A stretch of DNA of 64,000 nt from JAHFTW01 sp038046785 (lineage in GTDB: Archaea; Thermoplasmatota; E2; JACPAO01; JAHFTW01): assembly GCA_038046785.1 (NCBI GenBank), contig JBBSVM010000004.1:1-64000 (forward strand), given 5' to 3'. The notes under the pieces are model-generated. The model saw only the letters and a list, made by a program, of their open reading frames with translations, did no database searches and was not told where the DNA came from. Numbering within the stretch: the first letter of the stretch is position 1; each line of letters begins with the position of its first letter. Shown here in pieces: positions 42,481 to 50,539 of this stretch. A program made the position numbers and the translations under genes.

Positions 42481-42490
42481 CTATTTCAAG
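42481..42490 (-). promoter_or_regulatory. TATA box CTTGAAATAG
   Basis: It lies 21-30 bases upstream of ATG 42460 and overlaps the end of the preceding gene. Confidence 0.5.
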
Positions 42491-42845
42491 GTGAAGCGGC
42501 GCCCGCCGCGAAGACCGACTGCAGCGTGCCGGTCCAGATCGGACCCAATTCGTGGTGGAAGACGGGGTAGGCCGCCTCGACGCCGCGCTCCAACTCCAGG
42601 GCGGCGCGCTGCACCGCCTCCAGGAGGATGCCGGGCGCCTCATCCGCTTCGACGAGGAACCCGCGCGGCAGCCGGCTCACGCGCACGTCGCCCAAGCCGT
42701 CGAGGGCGTGCTGCAGCGTCCGCTCCAATGTGAGGCCGAGGTCGCCGCCGAGCCAGGCTGCGTAGCGGACGGGGACGACGATCTTGGAGGGTGGCGTCGT
42801 CGCCGGGGCGGGCAGAGTCGGGGCGGGGGGTTTGCGGCGGGGCAC
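42486..42845 (-). CDS. Uncharacterised protein after purQ
   Basis: 119 residues from GTG 42845; a TTG three codons earlier is possible. A Pro-rich start, then an alpha/beta-looking domain with LGGDLGLTLERTLQHALDGLGDVRVSRLPRGFLVEADEAP. No family recognised. It begins 57 bases after the purQ stop and may be part of that transcript. Confidence 0.5.
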   Translation of the reverse strand: MPRRKPPAPTLPAPATTPPSKIVVPVRYAAWLGGDLGLTLERTLQHALDGLGDVRVSRLPRGFLVEADEAPGILLEAVQRAALELERGVEAAYPVFHHELGPIWTGTLQSVFAAGAASP

Positions 42846-42902
42846 GGCCAGCAAAAGGCGGCGAGCCGGAGAAGCGGGCCGGACAGGCGTTGGCCTGTTC
42901 GC

Positions 42903-43751
42903 TTACAATTTCTTGACCTGGTAGTCCACGATGCTCTCGAACACAGCGCGGCCGTCGCCAACATCCCAACCGAGTCCGGCATCCAACCCGGTGCGGGTCC
43001 AGTCGGGGTGGCCGCGGCGCCAGAAGACGCGCTCCGGGTGCGGCATCATGCCCATCACGGTGCCCTCCGGGTTGCAGACACCGGCGATGGCGTGCGGCGC
43101 GCCGTTGGGGGACCACGGGTACTTCGGGGCGGCGGAACCGTCCGGGTCGGTGTAGGTGAAGACGATTTGGTCCTGGTCGGCAAGCCGCTTGTAGTCTGCC
43201 TCGGAGGCGACGAGGAACTTGCCCTCGGCGTGGCTGCTGATGATGGTGCGCACCTCGCCCTGCGGGATGCGCGACGTGAACTTGCAGGTGCCCTTGTTGG
43301 CGTGGCGCAGCAGGCTCGGGCGGCACTCGTAGTGGCCCGAGTCGTTGAGGTTGAGCACCGCGGTCGGCAGCTCCGTCATCGGCGTCTTCTTGTCCATGCT
43401 GGGAAGAACGCCGAGCTCCACCATGATTTGGAAGCCGTTGCAGATGCCAAGCATCGGTTTGCCCGCCTTGATGAACTCCTTGAGTTCGGGCGCCATTTTC
43501 GACTTCATGCGGGCCGCCAGGATGGCTCCGGCGCGAATGTAGTCCCCGGCGGAGAAGCCGCCGGCAATCCACAGGCCGTCGAAATCCGCCAGCTTGCGCC
43601 GCTCCGACTTGAGGACGTCGTCGCCGGTGAGCTGCTTGAGGTGGACAATCTCAGCATTGACGCCGACGTCGCGCATGCAGCGCGCCGACTCCTCCTCGGA
43701 GTTGGTGCCCTCGATGCGCAAAACGGCCCACTTGATGTCTTTCTTGTTCAA
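42903..43751 (-). CDS. purQ: FGAM synthase glutaminase subunit PurQ
   Basis: 282 residues from TTG 43751, whose first bases overlap the purL stop (TTGA). It supplies ammonia from Gln to the PurL synthetase. Class I glutamine amidotransferase motifs: GGFSAGDYIRAG, the nucleophile in GICNGFQIMVELG and the His/Glu pair in MPHPERVF. It is longer than typical archaeal PurQ (about 225) because of an insert region after GVLPSMDK, as seen in some larger PurQ forms. Confidence 0.93.
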   Translation of the reverse strand: MNKKDIKWAVLRIEGTNSEEESARCMRDVGVNAEIVHLKQLTGDDVLKSERRKLADFDGLWIAGGFSAGDYIRAGAILAARMKSKMAPELKEFIKAGKPMLGICNGFQIMVELGVLPSMDKKTPMTELPTAVLNLNDSGHYECRPSLLRHANKGTCKFTSRIPQGEVRTIISSHAEGKFLVASEADYKRLADQDQIVFTYTDPDGSAAPKYPWSPNGAPHAIAGVCNPEGTVMGMMPHPERVFWRRGHPDWTRTGLDAGLGWDVGDGRAVFESIVDYQVKKL

Positions 43752-46384
43752 GCCGACACCCCCATCAGTTTCGGCATGGCATCGCGCCACGCGGCGCGGC
43801 ACTGCTCGATGCCGACCTCGACGAGCGGCTTGGAGCCGTCCACGATGGTGAGCTTCGGCTCGCGCACGACCTCGCCGAGCGGGTAGCAGAGCCCCTTGAC
43901 GACCGGCTTGTCGAAGTGGGCGAGGAACGCAGCCTCCTTGGCGGCGGGCACCTCGACAATCCAGCGCGAGTTGGATTCCGAGAAGAGTTTGTGGTCGGCG
44001 CGCATCGGGCCGGGCTGCAGGTTGCGTTCGTCGCCGAACGCTCCGATGCGCGACAGGTCCGCCTTGGCGCCGAGCTTGCCAGCAAAGCACATCTCAGCGA
44101 GGGTGACTGCGATGCCGCCTTCCGAGCAGTCGTGCGCGGAGCGGACAAGGCCCTTCTCGATGGCGGAGACAACGAGCTCCGCGCTGACCGCGAGAATCTC
44201 GGCGTCGGTCTGCGGGACACGCTCGCCGGACTTCTTGTGGAGCGACTCGAGGTAGAGCGAGCCGCCGAGGTCGCGGTAGGTGTGGCCGACGAGGTAGAGT
44301 TTGCTTCCGGCCTGCTTGAGGTCCATCGTGGTGGCGTGCTCGAAGTTTGACAAGATGCCGCAGCCCATGACGGTCGGCGTCGGCGGAATCGGTCCGGTCG
44401 GTCCTTCGTTGTAGAGGCTGATGTTGCCCGACGCGAACGGGATGTCGAGGGCGCGCGCCATGTCGCCAAGCCCTCGGGCGGACTCGCTCAGTTCCCACAT
44501 TCGCTCCGGTTTTTCGGGGTTGCCGAAATTCAAATTGTCCAAGATGCTGGAGAGGCGTGCGCCCACAGAAGCAAGGTTGCGCACCGTTTCGTCCACGGCC
44601 GACGCGGCGCCCCAGTAGGGGTCGCGCAGACAGTAATTCGGGTTGGCATCGGACGAGAGAGCGAGCCCTTTCTTGCTGGTGGGAACCGGCTTGAGCACAG
44701 CAGCGTCGCCGGGACCCTCGGAGCCGATGACGCCCTGCAGCGGCTTGAGCACCGTGTTGGCGCGCACTTCGTGGTCGTACTGCCGGATGACCCACTCCTT
44801 CGACATGACGTTGGGGTGGGCGAGCATCCAGAGCAGGGTCTGGCTGAGGTCCTTCGGCGGCGTAATCTCGAGCCAGTTCTGGCGGTTGATGATGGGCGCC
44901 TTCATGGGGCGGTCGTAGACGGGGCCGCCGGTGCTGAAGCTGAGGTCGAACTCGAGGACGGTTTTGCCCTTGTACTGGACGCGGTTGATGGGCTGCTTGA
45001 TGACTTTGCCCACCACGGCGGCGGGGACGTCCCATTTCTTGGCAATCTGCAGGATGCGCTCCACCTGGGCCGGCTTCGCGGTGACCATCATGCGCTCCTG
45101 CGACTCGCTGACCCAGATCTCCCACGGCGCCATCGTGGGCACCTTGAGCGGAACGGCGTCGAGTTGGATTTCGCAGCCGAAGCCGGCGTCGTAGGCCAAT
45201 TCGCCCGCAACGCAGGAGAGGCCGCCGCCGCCGAAGTCCTTGCAGCCGGTGACCAACTTGTTCTCGATGAGTTCGAGCGTCACGTGGATCAGCGGCTCCT
45301 TGAGGATGGCGTCGCCGACCTGGACGGCGCTGCGGCTTGCTTCCTCGGATGCTTCCGTCAGTTCCTCGGAAGCGAAGGCGACGCCATGGATGCCGTCGCG
45401 GCCGGTCGGGTTGCCAAGGTACACGAACACGTCGCCGACGCCGCCGGCGCGCGAGTGGGTCAGGTTGTCCTTGTGCAGGATGCCGACGCAGCCGACGTTC
45501 ACCAGGCAGTTGCCGGTGTAGCCGGGGTGGAAGGTGATGCCGCCTGCAACGGTGGGGATGCCGATGCGGTTGCCGTAGTCTCGGATGCCCGCAATGACAC
45601 CGGACAGGAGGAAACGGGGGTGTTTGACGCCGGGGGCCAGACTCTCCAGCGGGGTGTCGAGCGGCCCGAAGAAGAGCGGGTCGAGGAGGGCGACCGGCTG
45701 TGCGCCCATGCAGAGGACATCGCGCACGACGCCGCCGATTCCGGTCGCGGCTCCGCCGTACGGCTCAATGGCGCTCGGGTGGTTGTGCGATTCCAATTTG
45801 GGGGAGTAGTACCAGTCGCCGTCGAACGGCAGAACGCCGGCGTCTTCGCGGCAGATGATTTTGTGCTCGGCGATGCCGTAGACGTTTTTCTTCAGCACCG
45901 GTTTGGACGACTTGTAGCAGCAGTGCTCCGACCAAGCCTGGCCAAGCGCCTCCATCTCGACGTCGGTCGGGTTGCGCTTCTTGCTCTGGAAGTAGCCGCG
46001 CGCGGAGTGCATCTCAGCGAGGCTGAGGCGGATGCCCATCGCCTTCGAGCAGGCGACGAGTTCCTCGTCCGACATGGCGTTGAGGTCGAAAGTGCGCAGC
46101 GGGAAGCCGACGTTCTGCTTCTTCACGTGGCGTTCCCACGAAGGGGCGCTGGGCGTGTCCGCCGATTTCGCCGATTGCGCCGAGCCGGACCTTTTCGGCG
46201 AGGTCGGCGGTTTGGGCGTGGCGGCGTTCTTCTTGAACGGCTTGCGGGCGAGGCGTTGGCCTGCAACGTGCTTGCCGCGCGACCCGCCCTTGGCGGCGAC
46301 TGCGTCCCGTGCTGCGGTGCGCTGCTGGTTGGCTTTGCTCGTCAGCTTCGGGTTCTTCGTCCGGCGCATGCTTGCGGAGTTCAT
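43748..46384 (-). CDS. purL: FGAM synthase PurL with basic N-terminal extension
   Basis: 878 residues from ATG 46384, overlapping the purS stop (ATGA). It makes FGAM from FGAR in purine synthesis. The PurM-like halves have WSEHCCYKSSK, LESHNHPSAIEPYGGAATGIGG, KDFGGGGLS and SAHDCSEGGIAVTLAEM. Before the usual start (DLNAMSDEEL) there are about 95 extra residues rich in Lys, Arg, Ala, Ser and Thr that look disordered. Translational coupling to purS supports the upstream start, but a later start (ATG of MSDEEL) cannot be excluded. Confidence 0.94.
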   Translation of the reverse strand: MNSASMRRTKNPKLTSKANQQRTAARDAVAAKGGSRGKHVAGQRLARKPFKKNAATPKPPTSPKRSGSAQSAKSADTPSAPSWERHVKKQNVGFPLRTFDLNAMSDEELVACSKAMGIRLSLAEMHSARGYFQSKKRNPTDVEMEALGQAWSEHCCYKSSKPVLKKNVYGIAEHKIICREDAGVLPFDGDWYYSPKLESHNHPSAIEPYGGAATGIGGVVRDVLCMGAQPVALLDPLFFGPLDTPLESLAPGVKHPRFLLSGVIAGIRDYGNRIGIPTVAGGITFHPGYTGNCLVNVGCVGILHKDNLTHSRAGGVGDVFVYLGNPTGRDGIHGVAFASEELTEASEEASRSAVQVGDAILKEPLIHVTLELIENKLVTGCKDFGGGGLSCVAGELAYDAGFGCEIQLDAVPLKVPTMAPWEIWVSESQERMMVTAKPAQVERILQIAKKWDVPAAVVGKVIKQPINRVQYKGKTVLEFDLSFSTGGPVYDRPMKAPIINRQNWLEITPPKDLSQTLLWMLAHPNVMSKEWVIRQYDHEVRANTVLKPLQGVIGSEGPGDAAVLKPVPTSKKGLALSSDANPNYCLRDPYWGAASAVDETVRNLASVGARLSSILDNLNFGNPEKPERMWELSESARGLGDMARALDIPFASGNISLYNEGPTGPIPPTPTVMGCGILSNFEHATTMDLKQAGSKLYLVGHTYRDLGGSLYLESLHKKSGERVPQTDAEILAVSAELVVSAIEKGLVRSAHDCSEGGIAVTLAEMCFAGKLGAKADLSRIGAFGDERNLQPGPMRADHKLFSESNSRWIVEVPAAKEAAFLAHFDKPVVKGLCYPLGEVVREPKLTIVDGSKPLVEVGIEQCRAAWRDAMPKLMGVSA

Positions 46385-46626
46385 CACTCCACCTTGATGG
46401 TGAAGTCGTGGATGACTGGGTTGGTCAGCAGGCGGCGGCACATCGCTTCGACCTCGGCCTTCGCTTTGTCCTTCGACTTGGTGGAGAGTTCGATGGTCCA
46501 GACGCGCGTCGTGTGCGCGGCGACGACGCCATCGAAACCGAGGAGATGGAGCGCCTTCAGGGTGTTGTTGCCCTCAGGGTCGGAGATGCCGGGCTTGAGG
46601 TGGACGGTGACGTGGGCCTTGACCAT
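46384..46626 (-). CDS. purS: FGAM synthase subunit PurS
   Basis: 80 residues, normal size. It bridges PurL and PurQ. HLKPGISDPEGNNTLKALHLLGFDGV is the family signature. First gene of purS-purL-purQ, with four-base overlaps throughout. A CTATAG box lies at 46660-46665 and a 16-bp palindrome just beyond it. Confidence 0.94.
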   Translation of the reverse strand: MVKAHVTVHLKPGISDPEGNNTLKALHLLGFDGVVAAHTTRVWTIELSTKSKDKAKAEVEAMCRRLLTNPVIHDFTIKVE

Positions 46627-46659
46627 GATGCTCGCCGGATGCGACGACCCGGGCGGGGG

Positions 46660-46665
46660 CTATAG
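46660..46665 (-). promoter_or_regulatory. TATA box for purS-purL-purQ
   Basis: CTATAG, 34-39 bases upstream of the purS ATG, giving a leader of a few bases. Confidence 0.55.
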
Positions 46666-46672
46666 GTTTGCC

Positions 46673-46688
46673 TTCGCACCGGTGCGAA
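46673..46688. promoter_or_regulatory. Perfect 16-bp palindrome, candidate operator
   Basis: TTCGCACCGGTGCGAA is self-complementary. It lies 7 bases beyond the purS TATA box, where TFB would bind, and about 40 bases before the divergent Bat-type regulator start. It is well placed to control both genes. Confidence 0.55.
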
Positions 46689-46728
46689 AATCCAGAAGGC
46701 ACATGAAACCCCCTTGCGTCCGCTCGAC

Positions 46729-47421
46729 ATGGCCCGCACCGCCCTTCGCGAGGCGCTCTACCGGCTTGCCCCCGCCGCGTCGGCGCGCCCGACGCAGCTC
46801 TCGCTCATCCTGTCACGCGCAGCGCCGACGGCCACCATCGAGACGACCGTCACCCATCTCGACGACGAAGGCGACGTCTGGCGCACGCTTACGGTCCGCG
46901 GCGATCCCGACGCCATCGCGCTCTGCCGCGCCGCGTTCGACGCGTACGCGGGGCCGCACCTCGTCGAGAAAGAAGTCATGGGAGTAACCGCGCGCCAGCT
47001 CATTTTGTGGTACAAGTACCGCCCCGAGCTGGTGCGCGGCGTCAGCCACACAAGGCTCGCGTTCCGGCTGCTTGGCCGCGACACCGTCATCACCGACCGC
47101 GCCCGCGGCGGCGAATTGGAGATTCGCGTTCTTGGCCGCGGCGGGCCCAAGCTGCAAGAGTTCTTGCGCGAAGTCAAGAAAGCGAGCAAGGAGCAAGGCT
47201 TCCGCATGCTCTATCTCGGTCCGCCCCGTGATGATCGCTTCGTCCGTCTCACTCCGGCGGAGGAGGAGACGCTGCGCCTCGCGCACGCGATGGGCCACTA
47301 CGCGGTGCCGCGCCGCGTCGGCGTGCGCGAGGTCGCCAAGCGGGCCGACCTGTCGCCGAGCGCTGCGGGTTATCGACTACGGCAGGCGGAGCGGAAACTG
47401 GTGACGAGTTTCCTTGAATGA
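46729..47421 (+). CDS. Bat/HTH-10 family transcription regulator
   Basis: 230 residues from ATG 46729; a TTG at 46714 is possible. The C-terminal 57 residues are the HTH-10 domain: LTPAEEETLRLAHAMGHY, then PRRVGVREVAKRADLSPSAAGYRLRQAERKL. The N-terminal part is a probable ligand-binding or ACT-like sensor with no clear name. It is divergent from purS across the palindrome and coupled by ATGA to a lipoprotein gene. Confidence 0.85.
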   Translation: MARTALREALYRLAPAASARPTQLSLILSRAAPTATIETTVTHLDDEGDVWRTLTVRGDPDAIALCRAAFDAYAGPHLVEKEVMGVTARQLILWYKYRPELVRGVSHTRLAFRLLGRDTVITDRARGGELEIRVLGRGGPKLQEFLREVKKASKEQGFRMLYLGPPRDDRFVRLTPAEEETLRLAHAMGHYAVPRRVGVREVAKRADLSPSAAGYRLRQAERKLVTSFLE

Positions 47422-48155
47422 CATCGTTGCACGATTGGACCCCAAGGCTTTTCCTGACTGGGCAACCTGCAATCGTCGTGGCTGTCCGCGTTGCGGGAAC
47501 GACGTTTGCTCTGGCACTGTTGATGCTGTCGGGCTGCGCTGCAACCGACTCCGAAACGGACGCATCCTCCTCGCAGTCGGATGACCTGGCTTCGGGCAAC
47601 AACCCGCTCATCACGGTGGTGGACCCGAAGGCCAACGCCCCGAAGCCCATCCATCTTCTTCTGGCTCCCGCGACCTCGCTCGACCCCGTAGTCGGGACGG
47701 AGCCGGTGCGAAGCCTGTTTGACGAACAGACCTCGGTCCTCGGCCAAGACACGCTGGTCTGGACGTTCGAGGTGACTGAGCCGATGATTCTTGACGGCAC
47801 AATGAACTGGACCGTCTGGGTTGACGTTCCGGACGGGCTCTACGGCAGCCCGACGGCCGGTTGCCCCTGGGATTTTTCCTTGCGCGTCCAGTCCAACTCC
47901 TCGTCGTCGACCATCGGGACGTTCGTCCAGAACTGCCAGACGGATGTCGGCCCTGCCGTGCCTGGGGTTCGGCGCCTTGACGCCGACGCGACCTCGGACT
48001 TCCTTGCCGGCGAACGGCTGGCTCCCGGCGACACCGTGAGCCTGGAACTCGGCTGCCTCCTCCTCAACCCGAACGGGACGCCTGCGGCCGCCCTGGGCGG
48101 AGCGGTCGGGCGCGACAGCCAGATTGTCCTCGGCGTGCGCAAGCCGCCGTCGTGA
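47418..48155 (+). CDS. Secreted lipoprotein, unknown
   Basis: 245 residues if it starts at ATG 47418, inside the regulator stop. GTG 47478 gives a more normal signal-peptide length. The lipobox is LSGCAAT. The mature part is Ser/Asp-rich at first, then beta-rich with two widely spaced Cys, and ends at a LGVRKPPS tail. No domain recognised. Cotranscription with a Bat-type regulator may mean it is a sensor or target. Confidence 0.65.
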   Translation: MTSLHDWTPRLFLTGQPAIVVAVRVAGTTFALALLMLSGCAATDSETDASSSQSDDLASGNNPLITVVDPKANAPKPIHLLLAPATSLDPVVGTEPVRSLFDEQTSVLGQDTLVWTFEVTEPMILDGTMNWTVWVDVPDGLYGSPTAGCPWDFSLRVQSNSSSSTIGTFVQNCQTDVGPAVPGVRRLDADATSDFLAGERLAPGDTVSLELGCLLLNPNGTPAAALGGAVGRDSQIVLGVRKPPS

Positions 48156-48164
48156 AGCGGGGCG

Positions 48165-50321
48165 TCACAAACCGTACGCCTTGAGGAACGGTGCCACGGC
48201 GGCGACCGGGTCGCGGCTCGCGAGGACGCCGTCGGGAAGGAGCGTTTTGTAGGGCGGCCCGAGGAAGCGCTCATCGAGGAGGAGGATGGCGCACTTGTCG
48301 TTGGGGCCGCGAATCGGGCGCCCCATCGCTTGCAGGACGCGGTTCATGGTCGGGACCACGGAGCCATAGAGGCGTCCCTGGCCGGGGAAGCGCGCGTCGA
48401 GGTAGCCGATGGTGGCGTCCAGTTCCAAGTCGGGGGGCGGGATGGGAAGTCCCACGATGACGAGGGCGCTCAGCAGGTTGTCCTTGTAGTCCACTCCTTC
48501 GCTGAGGCTCGCTCCCATGACGCCGAGCAGCAGGGCACCCTTGCGGCGGCGGGCTCCCTCGAGCGTGTCGAGGACGCGGTCGCGGTCCGCTTTCGTCCAG
48601 GACGGCTCTTCGATGATGAGCTCCTTCCCGGCCGGCGCCGCTCCCAAGGCGAGTTTCACCTCGGTGAGGATGGCGTAACTCGGCGTGAAGACCGCGACGT
48701 TGCCGGCCGTTGCGGCGGCGAGGTCGGCGATGGTCGTGGCGATGCGGCTCCAGAGTTCCGGACTGCGCTCGACGAAACGGGTCGTGATGCCCTGCGCCGC
48801 GACCACCATCCGGTGGGCGGGGTCGAACGGGCTCGGATAGACACGCACCTCGGTCCGTTCGGGGGGAAGGCCGAGAAGGTCGCGAGCCATCTCGGGAGGG
48901 CGCAGTGTCCCCGACATGAGGATGGCGCTGTGGACGCGCTCGAACACGGTTTTGGCCGGGATGGAGGCGTCGAGGAGCCGGATGTGCAACTCGACGGCGC
49001 CCTCCGACCACTGCACGAAACGCAGGGCGCCCTTCTGGAAGCGGCGCCAATCCTCGAGCGCCTCGGCCAACTCGTCGGCGTGGACGGTGTCGTCGGCGCC
49101 TTTCTTGAGCTTCGTCGCGAGCTCACGCAGGTCCTCGGTGAACTCCAGCATCGAGCGCGACCCGCCAAGCGTTCCGCGGTTGCGCGCCGCCTCGAAAGCG
49201 AGGGCGAGCTCGTCCAGCCCGACCGGGGCGACGCGGGTCGATTCATTGGTGCGCTTGGAGGTGGAGGTGCCGTCCGCCTGCTTGTTGGCGGCGATGGCGG
49301 AGAGCGCCAAGCGGAATCCGGCCAGGTCCTGCTCGAGCACGCGCGCTTTCTGGCCGCGCGCCTCGGCCTCAACTGCGTCGAGGAGGAAGGGGGTGACACG
49401 GTGGGCGTGGTTCTGCCGGATGCGGTCGGGCAGGTTGTGCGCCTCATCCACGATGACGACGAGGTCTTCGAGGTTCTTGCCGAGGCGGCTTAGGGCTTGT
49501 TCGCGCAGGTCGCTGAAGAGATGGTTGTAGTCGGCCACCACGACGTTGGCCTGCTTCGCCGCGGCGAGGGCGACCATGTGGGGGCAGAGGTGCGCCTGCT
49601 TGCTCACGTGCATCAGCTCCTCGACGTGCAGGATGCCGGTGCGTACGGCCTGGAGCGTCGCGGGGTCGACCTCGCCGAGGAACTGGCAACTGCGGGTGCG
49701 CGTCTCCTGGGCGCAGAAGTCGGGGAAACGCGCCGGATGCATCTCGTTCGCTTCGCGGCGCAGGCACATGTCGCGCTTTGCGACGAGGTCCACGACGATG
49801 GGCCGCACCCCGCGCGACGATTCGATGGCGCGCAGCGTCTCGATGGCGATGCGGTGCTGCGATTTGCGGCTCGTCAAGAACAGGATGGTCTTGCCTTTCT
49901 CAAGCGCGATCTGCAGGGCGGGGGCGAGGCTCGCCGCCGTCTTGCCGATGCCGGTGGGCGCCTGCGCAACGAGGTGGCGCCCAAGTTCGACGGCGCGCAG
50001 GACGTCGCGTGTGAACCGCTTCTGCCCGTCCCGGATGGTGTCGTAGGGGAAGAGCCCAAGCTGCGGGTGAGGCGAACCGCGCACCTGTGGAGACCAGCTC
50101 GGTGCTTGCGGCTCGAGCGTCGCGTCGAACCCCGACGCCGCGGCGGCAGGAGCGCCAAGCGATTGCTGTCCGCCCGCCAGGTTGATGCGCCGCCCGCCGG
50201 AAAGGACGGTGCGGGCGCGGCCGCGCGCGCTGCACGAGATGCAGACCAACGTGCCGCCTTGCGGCCGCATGAGGCCGCGGCAGGTCGGACAGTAGGCGGC
50301 CACGCCGCTTCGACGCCCCAT
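48165..50321 (-). CDS. Rad3/XPD-like helicase with N-terminal zinc ribbon
   Basis: 718 residues from ATG 50321; ATG 50381 adds 20 residues. It starts with a YCPTC..CISCS zinc ribbon of RPB9/TFIIS look and a linker. The SF2 helicase follows: APTGIGKTAA (Walker A), four-Cys Fe-S region (DMCLRR, FCAQETRTRSCQF, LCPH), VIVDEAHNL (DEAH), SGTLRPPE and the C-terminal QAMGRPIRG. The fold is XPD/DinG-like and probably acts in repair. The fused zinc ribbon is unusual for XPD. Divergent from mcm. Confidence 0.88.
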   Translation of the reverse strand: MGRRSGVAAYCPTCRGLMRPQGGTLVCISCSARGRARTVLSGGRRINLAGGQQSLGAPAAAASGFDATLEPQAPSWSPQVRGSPHPQLGLFPYDTIRDGQKRFTRDVLRAVELGRHLVAQAPTGIGKTAASLAPALQIALEKGKTILFLTSRKSQHRIAIETLRAIESSRGVRPIVVDLVAKRDMCLRREANEMHPARFPDFCAQETRTRSCQFLGEVDPATLQAVRTGILHVEELMHVSKQAHLCPHMVALAAAKQANVVVADYNHLFSDLREQALSRLGKNLEDLVVIVDEAHNLPDRIRQNHAHRVTPFLLDAVEAEARGQKARVLEQDLAGFRLALSAIAANKQADGTSTSKRTNESTRVAPVGLDELALAFEAARNRGTLGGSRSMLEFTEDLRELATKLKKGADDTVHADELAEALEDWRRFQKGALRFVQWSEGAVELHIRLLDASIPAKTVFERVHSAILMSGTLRPPEMARDLLGLPPERTEVRVYPSPFDPAHRMVVAAQGITTRFVERSPELWSRIATTIADLAAATAGNVAVFTPSYAILTEVKLALGAAPAGKELIIEEPSWTKADRDRVLDTLEGARRRKGALLLGVMGASLSEGVDYKDNLLSALVIVGLPIPPPDLELDATIGYLDARFPGQGRLYGSVVPTMNRVLQAMGRPIRGPNDKCAILLLDERFLGPPYKTLLPDGVLASRDPVAAVAPFLKAYGL

Positions 50322-50451
50322 CGGAATAAAGCGGCTGGGACGGCGAGTGAAGGTGCACAGCGCAACAGCGTGCCACCGCATTGTCCCCCCTTTGCTTCGC
50401 GTGCACGTTCTGCCCTCTGTTGCCGGAGTGCGGTTCGGTTCTGGTGTCTGG

Positions 50452-50458
50452 TTATATC
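50452..50458 (+). promoter_or_regulatory. TATA box near mcm
   Basis: TTATATC, 25-31 bases before GTG 50483 and about 85 before ATG 50540. It supports either a leaderless GTG start or a 57-base leader for mcm. Confidence 0.55.
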
Positions 50459-50539
50459 GGACACCCATTTGGCGCAACTCCGGTGGTTTCACCCAACTCT
50501 CCGCAGCGTCCAACTCTGGGCGACGCCCTACCGTCCGGC

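Noticed and set aside
44771..46987. 738-codon open frame antisense to purL
   Set aside because: It mirrors a well-conserved enzyme gene, has Val/Gly/Ala/Asp-rich composition typical of the opposite strand of GC-rich genes, and shows no motif.
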